Positions 1 to 11,202 are shown, numbered from the stretch's first letter. The stretch is 64,000 nucleotides of DNA from Isoetes taiwanensis (GCA_021234155.1 JAJEKV010000023.1:3987638-4051637); one strand, 5' to 3'. Notes: generated from the sequence alone by a model not told the origin. Numbers and translations are program-made.

Positions 1-753
1 AAAGCTACCCAAAAAGCTGAGCATCAAAGCTAAATAGATACTTAGCAAAGCAAGCAGTAAATCGAGCACATTCAAATCTCGAAGGATACTCCATGACGAG
101 AAAGAAATGTTGTACTTAGCTGGTCTCATAGACCATAAGGGAGACATTAAAAAATCTTTTTTGCCTTTTATCAGCAAATATAGATGAACTTCCATACCAT
201 GACAAGGGAAAGCCAAAAGATGCCGAGCCCAGATTTTAGTCAATAGTAGCTTTGTCTAAAGCTAGGAGATGCTCCTAGATAAGAAAGAATGTACTCATTT
301 GGATTGTTGTAGTTATTTGGTCTCACAGACCCTAAGGAGATGTTAATAACTTCTTTCTGCCTTTTGCCAGCATAATACAGGATGACTTTCATGCTATAAT
401 AAGCAAAGCCAAAAGATGTAGAGCTCCTTTAGGTAAAGTCAGATCCATAAAGGCCACAATTCAACATCGAAGTATGCAGTATTCTTAACGTGCCTGTTTA
501 CAATTTTAATGCCTTAACTTGCAAAATATCTCCATCACAATCTCCAGCGCTTTCTCTTATTCCTGTGTAGATAGAGATATAGTAACAGAATTAGCAAAGC
601 AAGCAGGAAGCAAGCATCCCAACGGATTTTTATGAGCTCACGAACTAACCTGGCTCATGTCAAACTAACATGTCTCACATCTCACAACCTGTCTCATGTC
701 AAACTAACATGTCTCACATCTCACGTGAACACTAATACTCTTATAGCGATTCT
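1..753. repeat. Non-coding flank with two local duplications
   Basis: No coding frame is recognised here. Two duplications are visible. A diverged direct repeat of about 150-200 bp pairs roughly 90-235 with 280-425. Both copies contain a tggtctca-agacc block, a cttttg-cagca block and gccaaaagatg. A cleaner 39-bp tandem pair lies at 649-687 and 688-725 (ctcatgtcaaactaacatg). The stretch lies downstream of the Harbinger transposase stop and may be the 3' part of that element, but no terminal inverted repeat was found. Confidence 0.5.
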
Positions 754-1638
754 CTACTGAAGTCCTTCTAGAGAGACATCATTCACAAAATTAGCTTCGT
801 TGCCATCTTCTTCTATTTTATCACCATTTGCAACTTCAGTGTCTTCATTCTCATCTTGTACTAGCTCTTGAAGTCTGATCTGTTCCAATTCCTCCTCCAC
901 ATTTGCTTCACCATTATCAATCAATAAATTATGTAAGATGCAACATGCATGAGCTATAGTCTACATATACATAGGCTTCATCCTTGATTTTGTGTCAAGG
1001 CATTTGAACTTGCCCTTCAACAACCCAAACGCTTGCTCAATATATAAACGTCCTCGTTTCAACTTCTTACTGAAAATATGCTCTACAACATAGCAGCCCA
1101 TATAATAATGTATTATCGTCCTCATTTCAACTTCTTACTGAAAATATCCCCTACAACATAGCAGCCCATATAATAATGTATTATCCTCTACAACATAGCA
1201 GCCCATATAATAAATACTCGTGAAGGCAATTAAAACAAGCTAAGATCAACTTACGAGCAAGTGTAGTCTAGGATCCTTTTGGTATGGTGACATCAACCAT
1301 GAAGAGCACTTATAATCCATATCTCCCAAGAAATACGGTTTCAACACCCTCCTGAAAACAATGTTCACAACAGGCTCTTGTAACAACTGGCCTTCTTCAA
1401 TTCTTCTCGCAAGTTCTGAATTTTTTAATACTCTAGCGTCATGCATAGACCCAGGATATTCACAAAGGATATCAAGAAATCTTCTATTTGTATCATATAT
1501 TGCTTGCATTATGATGCCAAATCTACACTTCCTATCAGAGTAATCAAATCCATTGAGACCTGCAGGTTGTATTATTTCGAAATGCGTACAATCTATTACG
1601 CTAGTTGCGAAACGGAAAATTACGGTCACATTTAGCAT
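754..1638 (-). pseudogene. PIF/Harbinger (HARBI1-like) transposase, C-terminal part
   Basis: This is a relic of a DDE_4/HARBI1-type transposase, the nuclease that cuts and joins PIF/Harbinger DNA transposons. Reading leftward, the first catalytic Asp is in the VIDCTHFEI block. It is followed by YSDRKCRFGIIMQAIYD, PGSMHDARVLKNS, the second Asp region FLGDMDYKCSSWLMSPY, and the Glu block IEQAFGLLKGKF near 1030. The ACCILHN motif follows, and the frame ends at 754 after an acidic tail. An in-frame TAG lies just before TIAHACCILHN, and a tandem triplication at 1080-1215 disrupts the region before the Glu block. The N-terminal half is not recognisable upstream of 1638, where the frame may meet an intron or a break. 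Family assignment is firm; activity is not expected. Confidence 0.88.
1080..1215. repeat. Tandem triplication inside the Harbinger transposase
   Basis: A block containing ctacaacatagcagcccata occurs three times, near 1082, 1151 and 1190. The first two copies also share a preceding gtcctc-tttcaacttcttactg segment. It is a recent slippage-type duplication within coding sequence and disrupts the frame. Confidence 0.85.
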
Positions 1639-2097
1639 AGAGAAGTCTAAATTCTGTCTAAATTATTCTTTAACTATCAATCTCTACTGAAATTAATGCT
1701 GCATATCCAGCCAAAACATAGATTCACTTGCTAATCTAACATATGGAGAGATACTAGCTATTTGAAAAACATGGTAGAAAAATTGCAGAGTAAGAAACAT
1801 GACCCATGTTGTTCAGAGTTCTAAATCAGGGTGCTTATAAAACTCGTAACAATCCCGCTTACATATTCTTGCATCTTCCTTGAAACCATGGTTTCTCCAT
1901 GCCATGAATCCCCTGGATTTTCAGAATGCACTGCTGAAGCCCTACACACACTAGCATTCTCCCAACGTAGTTAGTACAGCGGATTCAATATCCTTTGATC
2001 CCAGATCTAAAATTGTAAGATTCTGCTTCTACCTTGCTCATAACCATATGAGCTACTCTAGTCTATGGAGCTCTGCCCTAGACAATGAAGTTCCTTA
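1639..2097. other. Unassigned stretch between the Harbinger relic and the gypsy insertion
   Basis: No frame with recognisable protein similarity was found on either strand. By position it should be upstream sequence of the Harbinger transposase, as an intron or decayed N-terminal exon. It ends at the GAGGC target duplication of the inserted gypsy element. Confidence 0.4.
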
Positions 2098-2102
2098 GAG
2101 GC

Positions 2103-2702
2103 TGTTTGGGGTCTGGGTTCGGGAACTCCTGCAAGACAGCCCTCTGTTAGGACCCGTAGATCAAATAGGAGAATCCGGTAGCTGTGTCACGCGGAATTTG
2201 CAAGAGAAACAAAGGAAACGGAAAAGAGAGAGAACAAAAGAAAACAATGAGAACACAATGATGAGAACAAAACTCCTTGATATCAATGACGATACATGAA
2301 CTCTCGCAATAGAGAGGAACAAAATGGAGACAAGACCAAAAACTCATCTAAAAACTCGAGTGCTAGCTCTACTCATATATATAGTACAATGGCCTCTGGC
2401 CCAATATAGACACTTTGTTAGATCTCGGTGCCGACTCCTGGAAGGGGGCCCGATTTGCAGGAATGCTGGCGGTGCCTCTTGAAATGCCTGAAATCACGCC
2501 GACGGCGACGCTTATGCCACTTGTCTCCGTTTCTCGTTTCTTTGGCGCGGGCGACCTTCTGCGTGGTCTCGCCGCTTGGTCTGGCCGCTTGGTCTTCTGG
2601 GGGCTTTTGACGACCGACTGGACCTGACCGTGGCCCCTTGTTCTTGACCTCGTCCTCCTCCGTGCATGAATAGTCCCCGCATCAGGACGCATGGGACTAA
2701 CA
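2103..2702 (-). repeat. 3' LTR of gypsy-1
   Basis: This 600-bp LTR has termini TGTTAGTCC...CCCCAAACA on the minus strand. It matches 16828-17420 over its length with scattered substitutions and short indels, the latter mainly in the 2500-2620 part. A TATA-like atatatata lies at about 2385-2393. Confidence 0.95.
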
Positions 2703-2712
2703 CTTCCCCACC
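2703..2712 (-). promoter_or_regulatory. Polypurine tract of gypsy-1
   Basis: On the minus strand GGTGGGGAAG directly precedes the TGTTAGTCC start of the 3' LTR. This is the expected plus-strand DNA priming site and fixes the element's orientation. Confidence 0.85.
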
Positions 2713-3432
2713 AAACGACACTCGTGGACGAGAAAAAGGGGAAGAGTCTCTGGAGGTGGAAACCCAGCAACATGAAAGTCATCCTGGCGTGTATGAGGGC
2801 GGTTGCCAGAGTGATAATTTGCAATAAGGTCTTGTCTTGCTTGGAGAGCTTCAGGAGTGTGGAGACCTATTACCGGATGAGCGTCCAATGAGAAACCCGT
2901 AGTGCACCATTTCTTCAAGGGCACGGTGTGCTTCCAGTACAAACCGCATTCCATGAGAAGGCAGGTCTGGAGGCCGAAGGTACTGACGCTTGCATTCGGG
3001 TTGCAATAATAGATAGGTCGCTGTCTGGCTAGAGAACTCAAATAGAAAAGCACTTTAAAGCAAAGACAAAACCCGCTTGGCGGAAAACGATGGATCCGGG
3101 AAGTGGCAAAGATGTTCTAAAAAAGAGATCAAGGCCGAGAGACAGCAGTGTGTGTGTGTCTCCCAACCTCGCATTAGGGATGTAGATCCAATTTTCTGTG
3201 GTCCAAGATAGCCATTCTCCCGCTTAGAGCGCCGAACAAAACGCTGATCCCAAAATGAGATCCGTGGAGATCCGGAGAGGAGTCCACCCAAATGGGCCTT
3301 CCGTGACCTTAGTCCAAAAGGGAAGACGCCAACCGAGGTGAGATACCCGGCCGCTCGAAAGTGCACCTAATGAAGCATACAGAGATTGAGCCATGCCCAT
3401 GGGCGTATCGCTGGGTCCCGCTTCCCTCGAAT
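2713..3432 (-). other. 3' non-coding region of gypsy-1
   Basis: The stretch lies between the end of the extra ORF and the polypurine tract. Only short overlapping frames occur on both strands, with no recognisable motif. It is probably the 3' untranslated part of the element RNA. Confidence 0.6.
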
Positions 3433-5997
3433 TCACTTAACAAGGTCCGTGATCCGAGCACGCACTACATCAAGCTCCAACTGAACTGAAAGCGCATGGT
3501 ATAGATCGAGGATTAACCCAACCCGGGGTATAGTCTTGTCAGGCCGAAGGGCACGCAGGGAGTTGTAGCCACCCAGGTGCTGCATATAAATTTGTGCAAA
3601 CGGAAGATCCTCAGGATGGGCTAAATTCTTCCGCACCTGTTCCAGCGTCTCAGCTTGCCATAGAGGTAGGTGATGAGCAAGCTCAGGCATGTACTCAGTG
3701 CATAGAGTGTTGGACCGAGCAGGATCCTGTAAATACGGATTGTTTTCTAATAACAACCAGTGAGCATGAGGGTTGCCTTGAAAAATTCGATGTGCCTCAT
3801 CTCTGAATTTATCTTGTGTATCAGCCAGATAGAAATCATGAAAAATATAAGCCATAGGCTGAACAACACGGAAGATGACCAAATCAGAATCCTCACAGTG
3901 GATTTGATCAAAGACTAAGAGGGCACAGAGTAAGCCTTTGTCTTCAATGGAAAGGTCCGGCCAGATCCTGAGAAAATCCGCGCTGCCCAGGGGTTACGCA
4001 TTAAGCTTGCCGTTTGCTGAATACCACTTGAGAAGGAAAAGATGGCGTCGGGCAACCACATAATCCAGATAACTGGAAGGAGTACAGAAGTCGGTAGGAA
4101 TGCGGAGAGCAAGATCAATATATACCTCATGTTGACTCTGGGCTTCTTCCACGGATTGAACAGCTTGTTGGAGTTGATGCTCTAAGTCTCGGATCCGATT
4201 ATCTTTGTCAGCAAGAAGACGGGACTGATCACGGAATTTCCGGTGAGAGAGCGTGGCCTGTGAAGATGAAGGCACTTGAGTGGAGCTTTGAAGCCAAAGA
4301 GTGGCAATTTCTGTATCATCAATGATCTTCTGCTTCTGGGCTTCAAGGAGTTGAGCCTGGAGAGGCGTGAGCTGACTGTGCAGCGTGGAAAGTTGGTCTT
4401 CGAGAGAAGAGATGCGCACAGTGCGCTCAGCAAGTTCTTGGACCTGGTTGGTGTAATGGTTGACTGTAACTGAGCCTGTTGATCAACGAGCAGGCTAGTC
4501 TGTTCCTGTTCAGCTTTGAGAGATTCACGGGACTGTAAAAGAGCCTCGTGCTTTTGTTGAAGACTATCTTCAAGAGATTGAATCTTAATGGTGGCGGCCT
4601 GGAAGTCCCTGTGAAGTGCTTCCGTGGTCTCCATGTAACCTTGAATTCCGTTCATGAAAGTTTCCTGAGAGTCTTGAAGCTTGAGCATGACAGCTTGGAC
4701 ATCCTGTTGATATTGATACAAGGCCTGTCTGGATGGTGGAGGTGTTAGGCCCTGTTGTCTGTGAGAGTGGTGTCTTTGAGAGTTGGACGCCTGGGAAACA
4801 TTTTGAGAATGTTAGTGGTCAGTTTCTGTGGACGAAGAGGAGACTGATATAGGTCGTTCTTGGTTGTGGGCATGATGAGGGCGTGAGGTTTCAGCATGTT
4901 GGTCAACAGGAATAGGATTTGAAGGTTGTCTGGTGGAGGCTTGAGAAGCAATGTTTTGATGTGTTTGAGAACCGGGCTGGGGAGAGGGACACAATGACAG
5001 ATGATGGCCTGCAGATGACCACCTATGGTAGTTTCATGGCCCGAAGAAGGGGATGCTCTGATGCGATCAATTTCATGAAGGAGACGTAAAAACAAAATCT
5101 GGGGCCAATCAATAGAGTGGGTGGAGTGGATGGCTGTGATGACAATGTTGAAAAACTGCTTATTGATGTGGGTATTCTTGATGGAATACCCATAGAACTT
5201 GCGCCACAGAAATTTAACAAAGAGCTCATAGGGCTTGGCAATGTTGGAGAGTCTATGAGTGTTGGCCTGATAAGGAGTTTGGCCATACTTAGAGACATCC
5301 TGTTCCTGTAAGGCAGCCCAAGATAAAGAAGGCCTGTGAAGAGGGAACTGGAATACATGAGAAAGCAGAAGCGGGGTGAGCAGAATATCTGTTTGGTCGA
5401 CCTTGGTGGCGTACTCGTCCGTGGTGTTGATCATGTGAGCCACAAACTGCTTGAGTTGGTCCGGATTTGGTGCAGGGAGGTCCTGCTTGGAGAATTCATA
5501 GAGCCCTGGCGTTCCGCAACTTCCCTACTTGGTCCGGCCAGGGAATCACGAAAGGTTGGAGTGGAGAAGATAACAGACTAAAAAAGAGCCATATCCGTGG
5601 AGCAGTAACTTGAAGATGAGGGAATTTTGGTGAAACTGCCATGGCAAAGAGCGTCGGAAAGGAACTGGGAGAGCGGACTTGAGGAAGCCGGAGGGCGGAG
5701 AGCAGAAGACGAAACAAAGTGAGACGAAAAGGTTTTAGGGCGCACTACTTGGGCGAAGGGGCATGAGGAGAGTGAACCGTTGATGGTGCCAGGTGGCGAC
5801 AGATGCGAAGAAGTCGATGGAGGAGCAAAATTTTGGTTAAGTCCCCGAGCAGTAAAGGAAGAAGCGATGAACGGTGGAGATGAAACGTGAATGAACGATG
5901 GAATGTGACAGCTGGGCGAAGGTACAAATATTAATGACCGACAGGCGTGAAAGGAAGGAATGTCATTTAATGCTGGCAACTCGAAGTGGGATATCAT
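3433..5997 (-). pseudogene. Extra ORF downstream of integrase in gypsy-1
   Basis: This is a non-canonical ORF in the position of the env-like/additional ORFs of plant Athila, Tat and SIRE-type elements. It starts near an ATG at 5997 and is broken by several frameshifts. In order: a Ser/Pro-rich N-terminus (about 5997-5550); an alpha-helical block with LYEFSKQDLPAP, SLSWAALQEQDVSKYGQ and ELFVKFLWRKFYGYSI (about 5510-4990); a long heptad-rich coiled coil with many Gln/Glu/Leu (about 4720-4180); and a C-terminal domain ending at 3433 (FHDFYLADTQDKFRDEAHRIF, PFAQIYMQHLGGYNS). No transmembrane segment or signal peptide is evident, so 'envelope' is not supported. The middle block resembles in style the 'putative plant transposon protein' domains found in such elements, but I cannot assign it firmly. 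Role unknown. Confidence 0.75.
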
Positions 5998-6135
5998 AAA
6001 AAAGAAATGTCAGAAGGTACCATGGCTAGATATGCGGCGGGAGAACAGATTCTGGATTTAGAAATGGCCTTGCATTGCAACCACGTTAGCACTGTTTCGA
6101 TTGGTCCACGTCGACAGAGTTCCAAGTGCTTGGGC

Positions 6136-6142
6136 TATATAA
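6136..6142 (+). promoter_or_regulatory. TATA box of the opposite-strand small ORF in gypsy-1
   Basis: TATATAA in the context gggcTATATAAGacg lies 34 bp before the ATG at 6176. An inverted CCAAT (attgg, about 6099) and an ACGT-core ccacgtcgac (about 6106) lie upstream. The spacing implies a very short leader. Confidence 0.6.
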
Positions 6143-6175
6143 GACGAGCAGGGTGCGAAGCTGAGACACCAGTTC

Positions 6176-6421
6176 ATGAGCATGGATGAGGAATGTACTA
6201 TGCCGACTAATTGCCAGGAATGGATTACTTGCAAAATGAACGCGATGGACCTCTGGAAATGTCGCAACCGTGGCATCCGTATGGATGGCTGGTGTGGCGC
6301 GATGGCTGAGCATCCTGACCCCAAGACTACTCCCATCGAGATGGTAGTGCATCTGCGCTGGGATCCTGAGCACTGCCTCTACCATGTGCTCTGCATCACC
6401 TCTGCTCTGAACCCGGAGTAG
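6176..6421 (+). CDS. Small Cys/Trp/Met-rich ORF, antisense to gypsy-1
   Basis: This intact 81-codon ORF is on the plus strand, opposite to gag-pol, between the integrase end and the extra sense ORF. A second ATG at 6182 has the better context (gagcATGGatg). The protein is rich in Cys (C-x-C pairs around TNCQEWITCK and LWKCRNRG), Trp and Met, with a C-terminal HLRWDPEHCLYHVLCITSAL block. No known domain is recognised. A TATA box precedes it by 34 bp. It is followed by AT-rich sequence with aataatataaat-like signals (about 6508-6520) that could direct polyadenylation. Antisense additional ORFs downstream of integrase are known in the Tat lineage (for example Grande and Retand), so an element gene is plausible. 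It could also be a captured host fragment. It is open while all neighbouring element frames are broken. Confidence 0.5.
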   Translation: MSMDEECTMPTNCQEWITCKMNAMDLWKCRNRGIRMDGWCGAMAEHPDPKTTPIEMVVHLRWDPEHCLYHVLCITSALNPE

Positions 6422-6529
6422 GGGACTTTTTACCTTAGGATTTTGTAAATAGGGCGCTGCCCATAGCGGATGTATATGGGCAATGCCCACCTTTTGTTTT
6501 TCGCCACTAATATAATATAAATATGCTGC

Positions 6530-7354
6530 TTAGTCACTATCTTCTGAGTCAAAATTGTGTTGTTGATCATTTGTATAAACGTTTGTCTCTTCCGTATGAA
6601 ATTGTTTTAGGCGAAAACCATTAACAAGTGTAGGTAATGGAGTGCCATCTAACTCAGCCAATTTGAAAACACTGAGCACGACTTGAATAATTTGATACGG
6701 TCCCAACCACCAAAATTTTAATTTACCTGGAAAATTCTTATAACGAGAGTCATAAAGCAGAACCAAATCACCTTCTTGAAATGTTTTGGCTTTAAGATGT
6801 TTGTCATGCCACGATTTCTGCAACTGTTGGCCATGAAGAACACGAATATAAGCATCTCTCCGAAGTTCATCTAACTGTTCAAGTTGATAAACCCTTTCTT
6901 TAAGAGCTGCAGGTGGATTATATGCTGTAGCAAGTTGAAAACGAAGAGTCGGAAGGATATATTCAAAGGGCATAAGGGCTTCTTGACCATAAACCAAAAG
7001 GAGTGTGGCCAGTAGCAATTTTGAAACTGGTGTTGTAAGCCCAAAGAACAGTAGGCAACTTGTCTTGCCAATCTGTGCGAGAAGCATCACAAATTTTCTT
7101 GAGAATAGTGATGAGAGTTTTGTTAGTACTTTCAGCCAAACCATTTCTTTGAGGATAGTAAGGTGTACTCTTCCTGTGTTGGATATGAAGATAATCCATC
7201 AACTCTTTGATGGTATGATTGACAAAATGGACACCACGATCACTACAAGTTTCGTGGGACAACCAAAACGCGTGATGATGTGCGTGTAGAGAACCTTTGC
7301 CGTGCTGGCTGCAGTGTTGTCTAGAAGTGCACAGGCTTCTGCCCATTTTGTAGC
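6530..7354 (-). pseudogene. gypsy-1 integrase, C-terminal part
   Basis: This continues the integrase interrupted by the nested element. Starting at 7354 the frame resumes with ATKWAEACALLDN, directly completing the DYC-TKW motif of the other half. The second catalytic Asp is in SDRGVHFVN. The Glu is in YYPQRNGLAESTNKTL, with D-D-E spacing as in Ty3/gypsy integrases. Then come LPTVLWAYNTSFK, an H-KHLKAKTFQEGDLVLLYDSR block, and a GKLKFWWLGPYQII (GPY-like) C-terminal domain ending DSEDSD at 6530. At least two frameshifts are present (near 7200 and 7000). No chromodomain follows. The protein would insert element cDNA into host DNA; as written it is not functional. Confidence 0.92.
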
Positions 7355-7359
7355 ATAAT

Positions 7360-7806
7360 TGTTGATGTTTGGGGTTCTTGGCATCACCTTGCAGCAGCAG
7401 TCCATGACTGTCGGATGCCACAAGACTGCCACAAATGCTCATGGATCAACAAAAGAAGGTGGGAAGAAACTCCAAGAAGAAGAACAAGAGAAAGAATGAA
7501 CAAAACAGAATCATATTGATGCTCCAAAAGGAGGTGCTCCAAAACGTGAGCAAAAACCTAAACAATGAGAGGAAATGCTCTTTCTAAATAGTAGAGCAAA
7601 ACCCTAACCCTAACTGACATCTCACCTACCACAGATCTAGGCTAAATCTGGGCCATAGATTGTGGGGTCCAATATGACAAATACATGTGGCATATGCCAC
7701 CTACCATATATATGGGCTAAATCTGGGCCCTAGATCAAGTGGTCCAATGTGATGAATACATGTGGCCTATGCCACTCATACATATGTTTAGCCCGAAGGG
7801 CTAACA
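7360..7806 (-). repeat. 3' LTR of the nested element
   Basis: The 447-bp LTR begins TGTTAGCCC and ends AACATCAACA on the minus strand. It starts with a perfect 6-7 bp inverted repeat around a CTTCGG loop (TTAGCCCTTCGGGCTAA). It contains aaccctaaccctaac, only two telomere-like units. Purine tract GGTGGGGGGGAG lies directly outside at 7807-7818. Confidence 0.97.
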
Positions 7807-8130
7807 CTCCCCCCCACCACACCAAACTATGTAGAACCTTTATAACAGCAGGTTAAACATTTACAACAGTGTCCAAAGTGAGGGGAGGTAACGATAACGT
7901 CGCCGAAAATTCTTGACCCAAAAATGCCAATGTCGATGAAGTACAGAAATCATGAGAGGTTGAGAAGGCTGTCACCACTTCTCTTGAGCTTGCCACGAGC
8001 TCCTTTAAATCCATAGAAGTCGAATCTAATGTTGAGAAGGCTGTCACCACTTTTCATAGCTCCGAATAGATGCGCCAATCAAAGTGTCTTGTAATGAGTT
8101 GAACAAAAATGAGGAAACAAAAATTGTTGA

Positions 8131-8360
8131 AGGGGCGGAAGGCCCTAAGTCATCTTCACGCCATTTTTGAACTTGAAAAGTTGAAACAAGGAGTTGAACT
8201 TGAAAGAGTTGAAACATAAGTAATTGAGGGGGCGGAAGGCCCTAAGTCAGCTTCACGCCATTTGTTGAACTTGAAAGAGTTTGAGCAGATAGTTGAACTT
8301 GAAGGAATTGAAGGGGCGGAAGGCCCTAAGTCATCTTCACGCCATTTGTTGAACTTGAAA
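8131..8360. repeat. Three tandem units, period about 85-97 bp
   Basis: The motif ggcggaaggccctaagtc followed by cttcacgccatttgttgaac recurs at about 8132, 8230 and 8313 inside the nested element. No coding function is apparent. Confidence 0.85.
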
Positions 8361-8634
8361 GAGGCTCAACCGCCATGTATTATGGACGGCCGAGAGGAAT
8401 TGAAAAAAGTTGTCTCTCAAACGCCCTGCAGTTGGGTCGATGAGGTAAGCTTGAATGTTGAGGAAAGATTGCTGAAAAAAGGCCTACACACGCCGGCTGT
8501 GTGAGGTTTGTTGGTACAAGGGTGCAAAGAAGATCTCTAAGAATGCGACAAAAGATGAGGCGTCCCCCAAAATGTGCCAAAAATATGCTCCAGGACTTCT
8601 TGCATGAAAAGAGGATCGAAAGTTGTGCTCAAAG

Positions 8635-8725
8635 TCACGCCGTGAGGGGCCGTGACAAGTTTGTTGGACTCACGCCGTAGGGCCGTGACAATTTTGTTGG
8701 ACTCACGCCGTAGGGCCGTGAGCTT
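8635..8725. repeat. Three short tandem units, period about 35 bp
   Basis: The unit ctcacgccgt-gggccgtgac followed by a-tttgttggac is repeated three times in the nested element interior. Confidence 0.8.
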
Positions 8726-9031
8726 GTGACGAAAAACCGTGGTTAGAAAATGTTTTTAGACCTCACGCTGAAAAAAGATGCCACGCCTGCATAGGCCGTG
8801 GAAGAAAATTAAAGTGTGCCACGCCGTGGGGCCGTGGTTATTTTGAGGACTTGATGGACCCAAGCCATGAATAGAAATCATGTGTTGAATCGTGGGCATG
8901 AAGCGTGGGCTTGAAGCTTTGAACACACGCCGTGGAAGGCCGCAGAGCAGACATCCCGCGCTGTGAAGGTTTTGGAAATCGAAGCCACGCACTGCCGTGG
9001 AAGGCCCACGCTGTGAAGATTTTGAACTCTC

Positions 9032-9190
9032 GAAGCCACGCCATGATGGCCGTGGGCTAGGTTTTGCAGATTTGAAGCCACGCCGTGATGGTCGTGGGCT
9101 AAGTTTTGCAGATTTGAAGCCACGCCGTGATGGCCGTGGGCTAAGTTTTGTAGACTGGAAGCCACGCCGTGATGGCCGTGGGCTGCTGTT
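9032..9190. repeat. Four 42-bp tandem repeats with internal dyad
   Basis: Units start at 9032, 9074, 9116 and 9158. Each begins gaagccacgccgtgatggcc and ends with ttttgcagattt. The 42-bp period (14 codons) keeps open frames on both strands, giving 14-residue repeats that are probably incidental. The ccacg...cgtgg halves can pair as a hairpin. Confidence 0.93.
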
Positions 9191-11202
9191 GATGCTGATC
9201 AAAGCCTGAAATTTGAAAACATTTTGCCTGGGCTTTGTGTGCTATCCACCCGGTGAGGCCGTGGATATCAGAAGTGTTGTGGTCGTGATCCCTCTTATCA
9301 TAAGAGTGGTGAGATCTCTGCCAAGGGGCCATGGAAATCCGTCGGATGTGGGTGGACATCAGAGATGTGCTGTGGCTAAGCAAGCCTTAAGCGCGATGAA
9401 GTTTCTAAGGTCGAGAAGCCACGCCGTGATGGGCCGTGGACTTCTGTTTGCTTGCAGAGTCAGGCAGAGAGCTCGTGCAAAAACGCACAGAAGATGGTAA
9501 TGAAAAGACCAGAAATTGTCTGGAGATGTTTAGAACATTTGGGAAAACCCTTGCCAAGAAGGCCGTGGATGCCAGGCTGTGATGGGCCCTGAAGTTATGA
9601 GCTGCCGTGAAATTTATGCTCGTCCATGCTCCCAAGCCATGAGTGTTGCAACAGAAGCTATAAGAAAACAGTTCCGACATTTTTTATGGCCATGCATCTG
9701 TGCTGCTTAAGAGATTATGTCTGGCAAAGGAGAGCAGATTAGTGCCATGGAAAACTCCGGTGAGTGTGTATTGTGCCACTGCTGCTGGGCCGATGCCGCT
9801 CAAAGATAGCTTCAATATTTTGCTTGGCAATGTACAAATCCAAGTCCTATCTGTCTGATACAGTGCGAATGTTGCAACCGATTCTTCATTGCTTGACTAA
9901 AATATTGCGACAGAGCTTCAGGCTAAATAAGCGACCAAATGCAGCTGCTGATTGTGGTGAAGTTCGAGACTGGAGATGGTTTATCAAGATTTACCTGAGA
10001 AGAATTCCTCAAGAAGCAGAGAAACCTGTTGGGAAGTTGATTCAAATATGGCAGCCACATATCTTTTTTGTAGATACCCCTTTGCTGGGGCGATGTTGTC
10101 TGGCCAGTAAGGCTCTGTTTGGAAAGAAGATTGCCTTATGCGGGACTATGGAATGCCTTATGCAGCCGGATACAGAGTCTGCAACTCTGTGTGTAAGAAA
10201 TGAGCCCCAAAAATGGGTCTGTTTGCAGATCTCGGACTGGTGGTAGACAGAGCTGTGCAAAAGCACAATCGATTTGCTGTATCTTGAGCCAATACAGGGT
10301 CTGCACCAAGAAAATGGAGTTGTTGGCTGCTTTTGAGATAGATCTGGCATAGGAATTTGAATTGATCAAAGCCACATGTGTTCGAGGAAACTATTAGGCA
10401 AAAATCACAGAGTATGCCGATGAAGAACAGGCTGAAGACCCAAAGAGCATCTCCAGCACAAGAACTGTAACATCTGCGACATAATTATATTAAGAGAATC
10501 TGCCATGAATAACTGCTGGCTTTCCGTTGGGAAGGAATGAAAGGATGGGGCTTTTGCCCCAGTTTGTATTGAATGTTTGCCCGTTGCCTGTGCTCTACAA
10601 AAAAACAGAGCTTCAGCCCTTAATACAGGGCTGCGAAAATACATGCAGAGGAGCCGTTGGGCTTCTTCTTAGACTGGCTTGTCTGTCCGCAAGAAGACAA
10701 AAGAATTGAATGGTGGCTCATTCCTTATCCTTGTTGATAGAATAGAGCAAATTCAAGATATGTGCCTCTTTTTGAATTATGGGCCTGTACTGATGATCCG
10801 GAGGGCATCTTCAGCACAAAATACACCCAAAAGCTTACCGATGGAAGGATCAATCAGGAAGGATGACGAATGATAGTGGTTCAGGTGCCATTGAAACGCT
10901 CTGGAAAAACGAAAAAACAGAGCCCCAGCGAGAATCACGTGTGGAAGAGCCGTTGATCCTCTTCCACTGTTTCCTGCTTTTCGAAGCAGTAAGCAATGTT
11001 GTAGGCAAGAAAATAAAAACAAAGAAATGTACCGCCTTCTGTCTTTACTCACAAACCATTTTTGCCTCTTTTCAAAAACGGTGGCCAAATATCACAGAGA
11101 AAAATCCCAGAAAGTGTCGATGTAGAACCAAAATTTGTTTTCTTAAAAACTTTTGGAGATGCTGGAAAAGAAAACAAGAGGATGATCATGAGCCCAAGAG
11201 AC

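Noticed and set aside
2147-2824. Open frames within the gypsy-1 LTR
   Set aside because: They lie in LTR sequence and recur in the other LTR (16806-17072) only because the LTRs are duplicates.
3433-5997. Envelope gene
   Set aside because: Position fits, but no signal peptide or transmembrane segments are visible and the dominant feature is a coiled coil.
7580-7620. Telomere-like aaccctaaccctaac
   Set aside because: Only two units inside an LTR, present in both LTR copies; not an interstitial telomere array.
8756-9202. Repeat protein with 14-residue units
   Set aside because: The 42-bp repeat has a length divisible by three, so both strands give periodic open frames. No start, domain or conservation supports translation.
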